Source: Chloroflexota bacterium
Lineage (GTDB): Bacteria; Chloroflexota; Anaerolineae; Caldilineales; Caldilineaceae
Direction: 5' to 3'
NCBI GenBank assembly: GCA_003577005.1
Contig: QEUW01000148.1
Coordinates: forward strand, 1 to 15,871
DNA: 15,871 nucleotides
The position numbers were made by a program, and so were the translations under genes. The notes beneath the pieces were generated by a model. It saw nothing but the letters and a program-made list of their open reading frames with translations, had not been told where the DNA came from and searched no databases. Of this stretch, positions 1 through 6,569 are shown piece by piece; position 1 is the stretch's first letter, and the number at the start of each line of letters is the position of its first letter.

Positions 1-247
1 GCTGCCACCTGAACCTTGCTCCCCTACTGGGTGGCAGCCCAGGGTGTGCCCGAAATTTGGGGCAGCCGAACAAAGACCTCCGGGAGGTGGCCGCAGGAGA
101 TCCCGAATGTCCCGAATCTCGCCGGCCACGGGGGCCCATTGGGCGCGGAGGTCTTTGTACACGTGCGGTTGCCATACGAAATCCTGCCCCCAATCCTGGA
201 CGCACCCGGCACTCCACCATCGCTTTCCTAGCCCGGCCAACTCATGG
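1..247. other. Gene-poor left edge with two inverted repeats
   Basis: No open frame here has recognisable protein features, and all candidate frames are short and mutually overlapping. Two inverted repeats are visible. GCTGCCACC at 1-9 pairs with its complement at 30-38 (9 bp, 20-base loop). A 13-base arm at 70-82 pairs perfectly with 146-158 across 63 bases. The left arm of the second repeat also overlaps a local palindrome at 76-88, so two alternative hairpins are possible. No T-run follows either stem, so neither is a standard intrinsic terminator. The segment could be the 3' flank of an upstream gene or a decayed repeat. I cannot assign a function. Confidence 0.4.
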
Positions 248-289
248 TACACTAGGTTCTGTTGACATTTGTGCGGAGCCAACCGGGCG

Positions 290-320
290 TTGCACCTGCC
301 GGGTGCGATGCACATATACT
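290..320 (+). promoter_or_regulatory. Possible promoter for the DinB operon
   Basis: A TTGCAC hexamer (290-295) lies 19 bases upstream of TATACT (315-320). This would start transcription near 327, about 50 bases before the first gene. The spacing is longer than the ideal 17. A better -35 hexamer, TTGACA at 262-267, has no -10 at proper distance. Assignment is by consensus match only. Confidence 0.3.
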
Positions 321-378
321 TGCAACACCCTCTACCAGAAACGTGCCAAAAACAGAATCCAGTCGTTGCGGAGCAACT

Positions 379-861
379 ATGCCCAATTCCAAACTCCAAA
401 CCTGGCAAGAACGGCTGGCCGCAGCCCGCCGGGAACTGCTGACCTTGCTCAAAGGGCTCACACCCGCTCAGTGGCAGGCCCCCGTCTTTGGCGAAGGCGA
501 GACATGGACTGTCGCCACCGTCGTCGCCCACCTGGCCGAAAACGAGCGCGGCATGAGCATTCATGTCCACAAGATCCGCAAAGGCGAGCCGACCATTCCA
601 GATAATTTTGACTTGAACCGCTGGAATGCCGGTGTCATCGAGCGGATGGGCGAAAAGAGCCCGGAGGAGCTGCTGGCGCTGCTCGAAACCACCCGCGCCA
701 AAACGCTCGAAGTGATGAATACGCTCAAGGATGAGGAATGGTCGCTCACCGGCCGCCACCCCAGCCGGGGGATCATCACCATCGAGCAATATTACGAAAC
801 CATGGCCGCTCACGATGTAGGCCATGCCAACGATATTCGCAACGCCCTTGGGGGTGCCTAG
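379..861 (+). CDS. DinB-like four-helix metal-binding protein
   Basis: A 160-residue protein of the DinB/YfiT-like (DinB_2) superfamily, small four-helix bundles that bind a divalent metal. Many members act in thiol-dependent transfer or isomerase chemistry or are uncharacterised. His51 lies in the second helix (VVAHLAENE), and a His145-x3-His149 pair lies in the last helix (AHDVGHANDI), giving the three-histidine metal site expected for the family. The open frame extends upstream to 262, but I chose ATG 379: the extra 39 residues look non-protein-like, the family normally starts just before this point, and a GGAG-like sequence lies about 8 bases upstream. It is the first gene of a tight plus-strand operon. 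The stop is 4 bases before the next start. The substrate is unknown. Confidence 0.8.
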   Translation: MPNSKLQTWQERLAAARRELLTLLKGLTPAQWQAPVFGEGETWTVATVVAHLAENERGMSIHVHKIRKGEPTIPDNFDLNRWNAGVIERMGEKSPEELLALLETTRAKTLEVMNTLKDEEWSLTGRHPSRGIITIEQYYETMAAHDVGHANDIRNALGGA

Positions 862-865
862 CGCC

Positions 866-1960
866 ATGCAGCAGATTACAATCTATCGAGAGGCCGGGCG
901 CTACGCTGGCTGGCCGGCCAACTATGGCATCTGGGCGTGGGGCGACGAGATTGTCGTCGGCTTTACGGTCGGTTATTTCCAGGGGGGCGCCCACTATCAC
1001 ACCCGCGACCGGGAGCGTCCGTTTGAGACACTGCAAGCGCGCACGTTAGATGGTGGCCGTACCTGGAACGTTCAGCCGATCCCGGCGCGCATCCCGGGGA
1101 ACCGGGCGCTTTCGGCTGATGAACATCTGGCGTCTCACCTGCATGTGGCGCCCTTTCTTGACAGCGGCCCCAACGCCCTCGAACCGTGCCCCGGTACGGT
1201 CGATTTCACCCATCCTGATTTTGCTTTACTCTGCGCCCGTACGGGCCTACGCGCCGGCGCCCGCTCGTGGTTTTATCTCTCCATCGACCGCTGCCACACC
1301 TGGCAAGGTCCCTACGGGTTACCCCTGTTTGGCCAGACCGGTGTGGCCGCCCGCACCGACTATCTGGTTGATGGGCCACAACAATGCACCCTCTTTCTCA
1401 CGGCTGCCAAACCCAACGGCGAGGAAGGACGGGTCTTCTGCGCCCGCACCGAAGATGGGGGTCGCAGCTTTTCCTTTCGGTCGTGGGTAACGCCAGAGCC
1501 CGAGGGCTATACCATCATGCCGGCCAGTGTGCGGCTGCCATCGGGGCGGATCCTTACGGCTGTGCGCGCCAGCGAGAGCCGGGTGAGCGGGCCTGCCCGC
1601 CGCTGCTGGATCGACCTCTACGCTTCGGACGACGACGGCGCCACTTTTGATCACTTGAGCCGGCCTGTTGCCGACACCGGGTTTGGCGGCAACCCACCCA
1701 CGCTGACGCAACTCGCCGATGGACGCCTCTGTCTCGTCTACGGCTTTCGCGACCCGCCCTCTGCCATCCAGGCTGTATTGAGCGCCGACGGCGGCCGCAC
1801 CTGGGGTAAGCCCGTCTCTTTGCGAACGGGTGCGGGAAATCATGACCTGGGCTATCCGCGCACCGTACAGCGGCCCGACGGCAAGCTGGTCACCGTCTAT
1901 TACTGGAACGACGATGCACAGGGCGACCGCTATCTGGCCGCCACCATCTGGCAACCATAG
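866..1960 (+). CDS. Sialidase/BNR-repeat (Asp-box) family protein
   Basis: A 364-residue protein of the six-bladed beta-propeller sialidase superfamily. Five Asp-box motifs (S/T-x-D-x-G-x-T/S-W/F) are visible at about residues 60-67, 139-146, 195-202, 254-261 and 306-313; examples are DGGRTW and SADGGRTW. The C-terminal GYPRTVQRPDGKLVTVYYW segment is typical of the exo-sialidase-like subgroup common in heterotrophic bacteria. There is no signal peptide or membrane anchor, so it should be cytoplasmic. That argues against a secreted sialidase scavenging host glycans, and for a glycosidase or lyase acting on imported sugars. The ATG at 866 follows a GGGGGTG sequence. A longer frame from 824 would overlap the DinB gene and is unlikely. 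The sugar specificity cannot be read from sequence. Confidence 0.82.
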   Translation: MQQITIYREAGRYAGWPANYGIWAWGDEIVVGFTVGYFQGGAHYHTRDRERPFETLQARTLDGGRTWNVQPIPARIPGNRALSADEHLASHLHVAPFLDSGPNALEPCPGTVDFTHPDFALLCARTGLRAGARSWFYLSIDRCHTWQGPYGLPLFGQTGVAARTDYLVDGPQQCTLFLTAAKPNGEEGRVFCARTEDGGRSFSFRSWVTPEPEGYTIMPASVRLPSGRILTAVRASESRVSGPARRCWIDLYASDDDGATFDHLSRPVADTGFGGNPPTLTQLADGRLCLVYGFRDPPSAIQAVLSADGGRTWGKPVSLRTGAGNHDLGYPRTVQRPDGKLVTVYYWNDDAQGDRYLAATIWQP

Positions 1961-1977
1961 CGCAAGAGGAGAACCTG

Positions 1978-2970
1978 ATGAAAACGATCCGGTGGGGTAT
2001 TATTGGCTGTGGCGATGTAACTGAGGTCAAGAGTGGACCCGGCTTTCAGAAGGCGACCAACTCGGAGCTGGTGGCCGTCATGCGCCGCAACGGCGCGCTG
2101 GCGGCAGATTATGCTCGGCGCCACAATGTGCCCAAGTGGTACGACAATGCCCAGGAGTTGATCGACGACCCCGATGTTGACGCCGTCTACATTGCCACAC
2201 CACCCTATGCTCACAAGGAATACACGCTGGCTGCTGCCCGCGCCGGCAAGCCCGTCTATGTGGAAAAGCCCATGGCCCTCAACTACGACGAGTGCCAGGA
2301 GATGATCGCGGCGTGCGAAGCGGCAAAGGCGCCGCTCTTTGTCGCCTTCTACCGCCGGGCGCTACCCCGCTTTGTCAAGATCAAGGAACTGCTCGATAGC
2401 GGCGCCATCGGCAATGTGCGGACCGTAACCGTCACCTTCTATCGCCCTATGCGTTCGTACGATCTGAACAATCTGCCGTGGCGCGTCGTCCCGGCCATCG
2501 CCGGGGGTGGTCTCTTTGTCGATCTGGCGTCGCACACGCTGGATTATCTCGACCATTTCTTGGGGCCGGTCCGTGCGGCGAGCGGTTACGCGGCTAACCA
2601 GGCCGGCCAGTACCCGGCTGAAGATGTCGTGGCCGGTAGCTTTGTCTTTGCATCCGGCGTACATGGCACCGGTATCTGGAGCTTTGCCAGCTTCGAGGCG
2701 AGAGACCAGACCGAGATCATCGGCGACAAGGGGGCGATTGTCTTCTCCTCGTTTGCTGAAGAGCCGGTCACGCTGACCACCGCAGCGGGCATGCAACACT
2801 TCATCATCGAGCATCCACCCCATGTGCAACAGCCGCTGATCCAGAGCATCGTCGATGAACTCAACGGCGTAGGCCAATGCCCCAGCACTGGCGCGAGCGG
2901 CGCCCGCACAACCTGGGTGATGGATCAGCTCCTGGCCGGTTGGCGCAACACAAACGTCTCCTCGCCGTAA
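1978..2970 (+). CDS. Gfo/Idh/MocA family NAD(P)-dependent oxidoreductase
   Basis: A 330-residue protein with the two-domain Gfo/Idh/MocA fold. The N-terminal Rossmann motif WGIIGCGDVTE (residues 6-16) binds NAD(P). AVYIATPP (69-76) and the signature EKP (96-98, containing the catalytic-site lysine) follow. The C-terminal domain has GGGLFVDLASHTLDYLDHFLG-type residues, with Asp182 and His186 in the positions of the usual catalytic pair. Members oxidise or isomerise sugars, inositols or related polyols, or act on glycosides by redox-assisted cleavage. It starts at ATG after AAGAGGAG, 17 bases after the sialidase-like gene, so the two are probably co-transcribed. Pairing with an Asp-box propeller fits sugar or glycoside breakdown, but the substrate is not known. 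Confidence 0.88.
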   Translation: MKTIRWGIIGCGDVTEVKSGPGFQKATNSELVAVMRRNGALAADYARRHNVPKWYDNAQELIDDPDVDAVYIATPPYAHKEYTLAAARAGKPVYVEKPMALNYDECQEMIAACEAAKAPLFVAFYRRALPRFVKIKELLDSGAIGNVRTVTVTFYRPMRSYDLNNLPWRVVPAIAGGGLFVDLASHTLDYLDHFLGPVRAASGYAANQAGQYPAEDVVAGSFVFASGVHGTGIWSFASFEARDQTEIIGDKGAIVFSSFAEEPVTLTTAAGMQHFIIEHPPHVQQPLIQSIVDELNGVGQCPSTGASGARTTWVMDQLLAGWRNTNVSSP

Positions 2971-3000
2971 GGTGCGTTGCACGCAAGCGTGCAACGCACC
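2971..3000. repeat. Perfect 30-base palindrome between convergent genes
   Basis: Bases 2971-2984 are exactly complementary to 2987-3000, separated by AA. The practical hairpin is 13 bp with a CAAG loop. It begins at the first base after the oxidoreductase stop codon and ends on the last base of the opposing M20 gene's stop codon, so it fills the whole convergent gap. No T-run is present on either side. A bidirectional transcript-end structure or a dispersed extragenic palindrome are both possible. Confidence 0.75.
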
Positions 3001-4115
3001 TATAAACACACCCGTTCGATCAATCGCTGATATACCCCAACTGCGGCTTCGAGTTGCGCAACCTCGATCCACTCGCCGATGGTGTGGGCCTGAGCGATGT
3101 CACCAGGGCCAAGGATCACCTGTTGGCCCGCATAGTGCTGGTAGACCAGCGCCTCAGTGCCAAAAGGAACCGTTTCAGCGCGGGCGACGCCGGTTGCTTG
3201 CAGCGCCAGCTGGACGATCTCGGTGTCGGGCGCCACATAAAAGGGATCAAACCCCTCGGTGCGCGTTTCCAGATTGTATTTTTGCGCCGCAGCCAGGATG
3301 AGGCCCAGCGCCTCTTCCCGGTGGTCATTGGGCATTGTGCGCAAGCTCAAGGTGGCGACCGTCTTAGCCGCGGTCACGTTGGATTTGCAATTGCCGTCGT
3401 CGATGACCAGGTTGAAGCCATTGGTGGGTGGGTCGAATTCATGGTTCTGAAAGCGGCTATCCTGGCGGAAGAGGTGGGCCAGTTCGGCCATCTCGGCTAG
3501 AAAGGGTGCGATCAGGAAGTTGGCCGAACTCCCGCGGTCGGTGCTGGTGTGAGCGGCCCGGCCATACGCGGTGACATAGACACGGGCGCCCCCCTTGTGT
3601 GCATAAACAGGGATCAGCCGTGTCGGTTCGGCCACGACCACCTGAGCAGGCCAACTCTCTTTGAGCAGCGTAGACTCGCGCGCGATCTGATAGGCCCCAC
3701 CATAGCCCACTTCTTCATCGGCTGTGATGGCCAGGGTGAGCGGTTTGCGCAACCGCCGGGCATCGACCTGCGCAGCAGCCACAATCGTGGCCGCCAGCGG
3801 ACCCTTCATATCGCAACTGCCCCGGCCGATCAGCCGGCCATCTTGCAGCAGGGGTGTGAACGGCTCCCACTCGCTGGGATCGCCGGGCACGGTGTCCGAG
3901 TGAGAAAATAGCCCCAGGCCACCCGCCCCCGGCCCAATGCGGGCAACCAGGCTGACCTTTTCCCGGCCCTCATCGTCGTAAGAGAGACGTTCCACATCAA
4001 AACCCAACCGTCGCAACCGCACGGCAAGAAAATCGGCAATGGCGGCATTGCTCACCGTACTGGCGGACGGGATCGCGATGAGGTCCTGGGTGAGCCGGAT
4101 GACATCTGTCTGCAT
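3000..4115 (-). CDS. M20 family metallo-deacylase, ArgE/DapE-like
   Basis: A 371-residue zinc-dependent amidohydrolase/peptidase of the M20 family (ArgE/DapE/ACY1/CPG2 type). The full active site is visible: FSHSDTVPG with ligands His72 and Asp74; GRGSCDMKG with the bridging Asp102; DEEVGYGG with general base Glu134 and Glu135; AEPT with Glu163; AHTSTDRGSSAN with the dimer-domain His189; and a late LGPGDIAQAHTIGEW segment carrying the last histidine ligand. The AEPT and GDIAQAH patterns favour acetylornithine-deacetylase-like enzymes over carboxypeptidase G2, but the true N-acyl substrate is uncertain because no arginine-pathway genes are adjacent. Start is ATG 4115. The Shine-Dalgarno sequence is weak (AAAGAAAG). 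It is transcribed alone, convergent with the preceding operon. Confidence 0.88.
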   Translation of the reverse strand: MQTDVIRLTQDLIAIPSASTVSNAAIADFLAVRLRRLGFDVERLSYDDEGREKVSLVARIGPGAGGLGLFSHSDTVPGDPSEWEPFTPLLQDGRLIGRGSCDMKGPLAATIVAAAQVDARRLRKPLTLAITADEEVGYGGAYQIARESTLLKESWPAQVVVAEPTRLIPVYAHKGGARVYVTAYGRAAHTSTDRGSSANFLIAPFLAEMAELAHLFRQDSRFQNHEFDPPTNGFNLVIDDGNCKSNVTAAKTVATLSLRTMPNDHREEALGLILAAAQKYNLETRTEGFDPFYVAPDTEIVQLALQATGVARAETVPFGTEALVYQHYAGQQVILGPGDIAQAHTIGEWIEVAQLEAAVGVYQRLIERVCL

Positions 4116-4215
4116 GGATAGCTTTCTTTCTATGGATTCGGATGATTTGCACTAGCAATGGACAGCAACGCTTGCTGGATTTGACATTCCAGCGAGAGCA
4201 GGTTGCGGTCTACTG

Positions 4216-4244
4216 ATTATAACAGGTGATACAAGCATACAAGA
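4216..4244 (-). promoter_or_regulatory. Extended -10 promoter for the M20 gene
   Basis: On the minus strand the sequence reads TGTTATAAT, a perfect TATAAT (4221-4216) preceded by the TG of an extended -10. The 17-spaced -35 is only TCTTGT (4244-4239). Extended -10 promoters tolerate a poor -35. Transcription would begin near 4209, leaving a leader of about 95 bases that includes a short hairpin (4174-4179 with 4188-4193). Confidence 0.5.
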
Positions 4245-4321
4245 TTGCCATATCAACCAGGGTACACAAGGTCAACAGACTTCAGAACGTCGGCAAACGA
4301 CCCAGCCTTTTCATCCTGGCA

Positions 4322-5203
4322 TCAAGCGAAGCGCCAAACAAGATACCCGCGTCGCAGCCAGCTCCTACGCAAATCGATCCGATAGCCATAACTGGTCAGC
4401 CGCTGGGCGCTTTCGACAAACCACTGCCGTACGCCCCATACCTGCACCGCCGCCGCCTGCAATGTGGCCTGCTTCCATGCCTGGAAGAAATCGTGGATCG
4501 GCTCGCCGGACACGACCCTGTGGATCAAATTCTTGGGCAGAACCGTCTGAAACGCACCCGGGTCAAAGCCAATGCGAAAGTTGGTGCTAAAGACAAGCGC
4601 TTCGTGGAGCCACGCTTGCCCTTTGCCCTCCCCCCTGCCGGATGCAGGGGGTGAATCTTCAGTTCGCCGCAGCACATTTGCTACCCAGGTGCGCCCCAAG
4701 GGATCTGCAGTGCCTTCGATGAGCAGGCCGCCGGGTAAGACACCGCGCGCCATGAGCGCATACGCTTCGGCTACCCGTGATTCTTCGTACTGGCGCAGCA
4801 CATTGAAGGCCCGGATCAGGCGGACGGTTTCGGGTCGTCCAGTGGGGCCGATCTGCAAAGGTAGGTTGAAGCCGCCCAGACGGAAAAAGGTCTGTTCATC
4901 GGCATTAGGTTGCGCCGCAGCCACTCGTACGGGGTCGATCTCCACCCCTAACACCGGGAGTTGCGGATTGGCCAGGCGGAGCCGGGCAGCGCTCTCCAGG
5001 GTGGTAACGGGTTTGGCCCCGTACCCCAGATCGACAAAAAAAGCATGGGCAAAGTCCCCATCCGAACGGCGCAACAGCGTCGAATCATAGGATAAAAGAA
5101 AGCTATCGACGCGGCGCAGACGATTGCGCGCCGTCTTGCCGCGCGTCGGCTGGCCCTGGGGCCGGCGCGGTGCAACCCGGGAGTGCGTTCTTCGATTGGT
5201 CAT
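4322..5203 (-). CDS. Class I SAM-dependent methyltransferase
   Basis: A 293-residue protein. The basic N-terminus containing RGKTARNRLRRVD (residues 21-33) precedes the SAM-binding motif I, FVDLGYGAKPVTTLE (56-70), and an acidic loop, VLGVEIDP (84-91). A third motif, FNVLRQYEE, is at about 133-141. This arrangement matches a methyltransferase-like family I know from actinobacteria and Chloroflexota whose substrate is unknown. Residues about 183-197 (DSPPASGRGEGKGQA) break the pattern: they are rich in Gly, Pro and Ser and are encoded by a GC-rich palindrome, so they look like an in-frame repeat insertion. The ATG start has no clear ribosome-binding site. It is a single minus-strand gene, divergent from the dehydrogenase at 5417. 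Confidence 0.75.
   Translation of the reverse strand: MTNRRTHSRVAPRRPQGQPTRGKTARNRLRRVDSFLLSYDSTLLRRSDGDFAHAFFVDLGYGAKPVTTLESAARLRLANPQLPVLGVEIDPVRVAAAQPNADEQTFFRLGGFNLPLQIGPTGRPETVRLIRAFNVLRQYEESRVAEAYALMARGVLPGGLLIEGTADPLGRTWVANVLRRTEDSPPASGRGEGKGQAWLHEALVFSTNFRIGFDPGAFQTVLPKNLIHRVVSGEPIHDFFQAWKQATLQAAAVQVWGVRQWFVESAQRLTSYGYRIDLRRSWLRRGYLVWRFA
4631..4651. repeat. Palindrome inserted inside the methyltransferase gene
   Basis: CCCCCTGC (4631-4638) pairs exactly with GCAGGGGG (4644-4651) around the loop CGGAT. It lies inside the coding region and encodes the low-complexity peptide PPASGRGEG on the minus strand. Peptides of this SPxxGRGEG kind are a hallmark of dispersed palindromic elements that have entered reading frames in several bacterial phyla. 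Confidence 0.6.
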
Positions 5204-5340
5204 TGTCTGTATCGCTTTGTGCCTCTACGGAGCAAAAATTCCAGATTGGGCGGCAATTAAGATGGATCGCACCGCTGAGGGTCCGCCCATTCCCCTTGGC
5301 CGCATTTACTTCAGCCATCGCTGGATCTGGACGCACCAGA

Positions 5341-5374
5341 TTGAGATAGCTGTCCGAATAGTGCTACAATTGTA
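5341..5374 (+). promoter_or_regulatory. Promoter for the Ldh_2-enolase operon, with palindrome
   Basis: TTGAGA (5341-5346) and TACAAT (5365-5370) are 18 bases apart. A TG at 5362-5363 adds an extended -10. The start site would be near 5377, about 40 bases before the ATG. The -10 sits inside a perfect palindrome, TACAATTGTA (5365-5374), so a regulator could bind there, or a -10 could also be read on the minus strand toward the divergent methyltransferase. Confidence 0.5.
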
Positions 5375-5416
5375 CCATCTTACACCAAGCTTTTCCACAG
5401 ATCAGGATGCTACCAG

Positions 5417-6514
5417 ATGGAGAAACACGCTCAAGCCTATATCAAGGCAGATGCGCTACACGAGTTTGTTCAAACGCTCTTTGTGCGCGCCGGTCTGCCC
5501 CTCGAACATGCCAGAGACGCAACCGATGTGCTGCTCTATGCCAGCCGCCGCGGGGTGGATACACACGGCGTGCGCAATCTCAAGCCGATCTACTTTACAC
5601 AGCTCGCACGCGGTATGGTCAATCTCGATCCGCAGTTCAAGATCGAATACGAAACGCCGGTCTCGGCGCGTGTCAATGGCGACTGTGCGCTGGGGCTGGT
5701 GGCCGGCCCTTGGGGAATGCGGTTGGCAATGAAAAAGGCGCAAGAAAGCGGTATCGGCATGGTAGCCATGCACAACACCTTTCACTACGGCGCGGCGGGT
5801 TACTATCCTTACATGGCGCTGGCGCACGACCTCATTGGCGTCTCGATGACGGCGCGTTTTTATGCGCGTGAGCAGGGGTACGGCGTCATGCCCACCTTTG
5901 GCGCCAAATCGATGTTCTCCACCAACCCGCTCAGTATGGGCTTTCCCACCCAAGACGAGTCGCCGTGGCTGCTCGACATGTCCACCTCGACTGTGCCCTT
6001 CAACCGTATCACCATGATGCGCGACAACGGCGAGTCGATCCCGCTGGGCTGGGGGGTGGATGCAGATGGCGAGCCGACGACCGACCCGGCGCAAGTGCGC
6101 TTTCTCTATCCGCTCGGCGGGACGCGTGAGCAGGGGGGTCACAAGGGCTATGCGCTCGCCATGATGGTTGCCGTGCTCTGTAATGTCCTCTCGGGCGGGT
6201 GGGATCAGCTTTATGGCGACGACCCCACGGCCTACGAGGGCTACAAGCTCCAGAACGACGGCCACTTCTTTGCCGCCTTTCGCATCGATCTCTTCCGCCC
6301 GGTGGAAGAGTTCAAACGGGGGATGGATGCCATGATCCGCGCCCTGCACGATTCGCCCAAAGCGCCCGGCCACGACCGCATCTATGTTGCCGGCGAAATC
6401 GAACACGAGACTGAACAGAAACGGCTGCGGGACGGGATTCCGCTCTCGCCGGTGGTGCTGGCCGACCTGCGCGAACTGGCGGTGCAGTATGATGTGCCGT
6501 TGCCGCTGCTATAG
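5417..6514 (+). CDS. Ldh_2-type malate/L-lactate/ureidoglycolate dehydrogenase family
   Basis: A 365-residue NAD(P)H-dependent oxidoreductase of the Ldh_2 family (malate, sulfolactate, ureidoglycolate and 2,3-diketogulonate dehydrogenases), which has a fold distinct from classical LDH. Family marks are SRRGVDTHG (43-51, with the conserved His50), TFHYGAAGYY (121-130, His123), FSTNPLSMGFPT (167-178), LDMSTS (186-191), GWGVDADGEPTTDP (211-224) and GGHKGYALAMM (240-250). Start is ATG 5417 with AGGA at 5404-5407. Family enzymes reduce or oxidise 2-oxo/2-hydroxy acids. With an acid-sugar-type enolase enzyme 55 bases downstream in the same operon, a role in sugar-acid or hydroxy-acid breakdown is likely, but the exact substrate cannot be read. 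Confidence 0.87.
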   Translation: MEKHAQAYIKADALHEFVQTLFVRAGLPLEHARDATDVLLYASRRGVDTHGVRNLKPIYFTQLARGMVNLDPQFKIEYETPVSARVNGDCALGLVAGPWGMRLAMKKAQESGIGMVAMHNTFHYGAAGYYPYMALAHDLIGVSMTARFYAREQGYGVMPTFGAKSMFSTNPLSMGFPTQDESPWLLDMSTSTVPFNRITMMRDNGESIPLGWGVDADGEPTTDPAQVRFLYPLGGTREQGGHKGYALAMMVAVLCNVLSGGWDQLYGDDPTAYEGYKLQNDGHFFAAFRIDLFRPVEEFKRGMDAMIRALHDSPKAPGHDRIYVAGEIEHETEQKRLRDGIPLSPVVLADLRELAVQYDVPLPLL

Positions 6515-6569
6515 GAAGTGGTCCATACCCTCTGTTTGTTCAAGCGCAGATGTGTGCCGGGGAGGTTCC

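Noticed and set aside
262..267. TTGACA as -35 of the first promoter
   Set aside because: No -10-like hexamer lies 15-19 bases downstream.
57..605. A 182-codon plus-strand frame over the left edge and the DinB gene
   Set aside because: It overlaps the DinB gene in another frame and is Arg/Pro-rich with no motif, as expected for a shadow frame in GC-rich DNA.
4226..4654. A 142-codon plus-strand frame left of the methyltransferase
   Set aside because: Most of it is antisense to the methyltransferase coding region; it has no motif and the first part is promoter sequence for the M20 gene.
5456..6406. A 316-codon minus-strand frame opposite the dehydrogenase
   Set aside because: His/Arg/Val-rich antisense shadow of a gene with clear Ldh_2 motifs.
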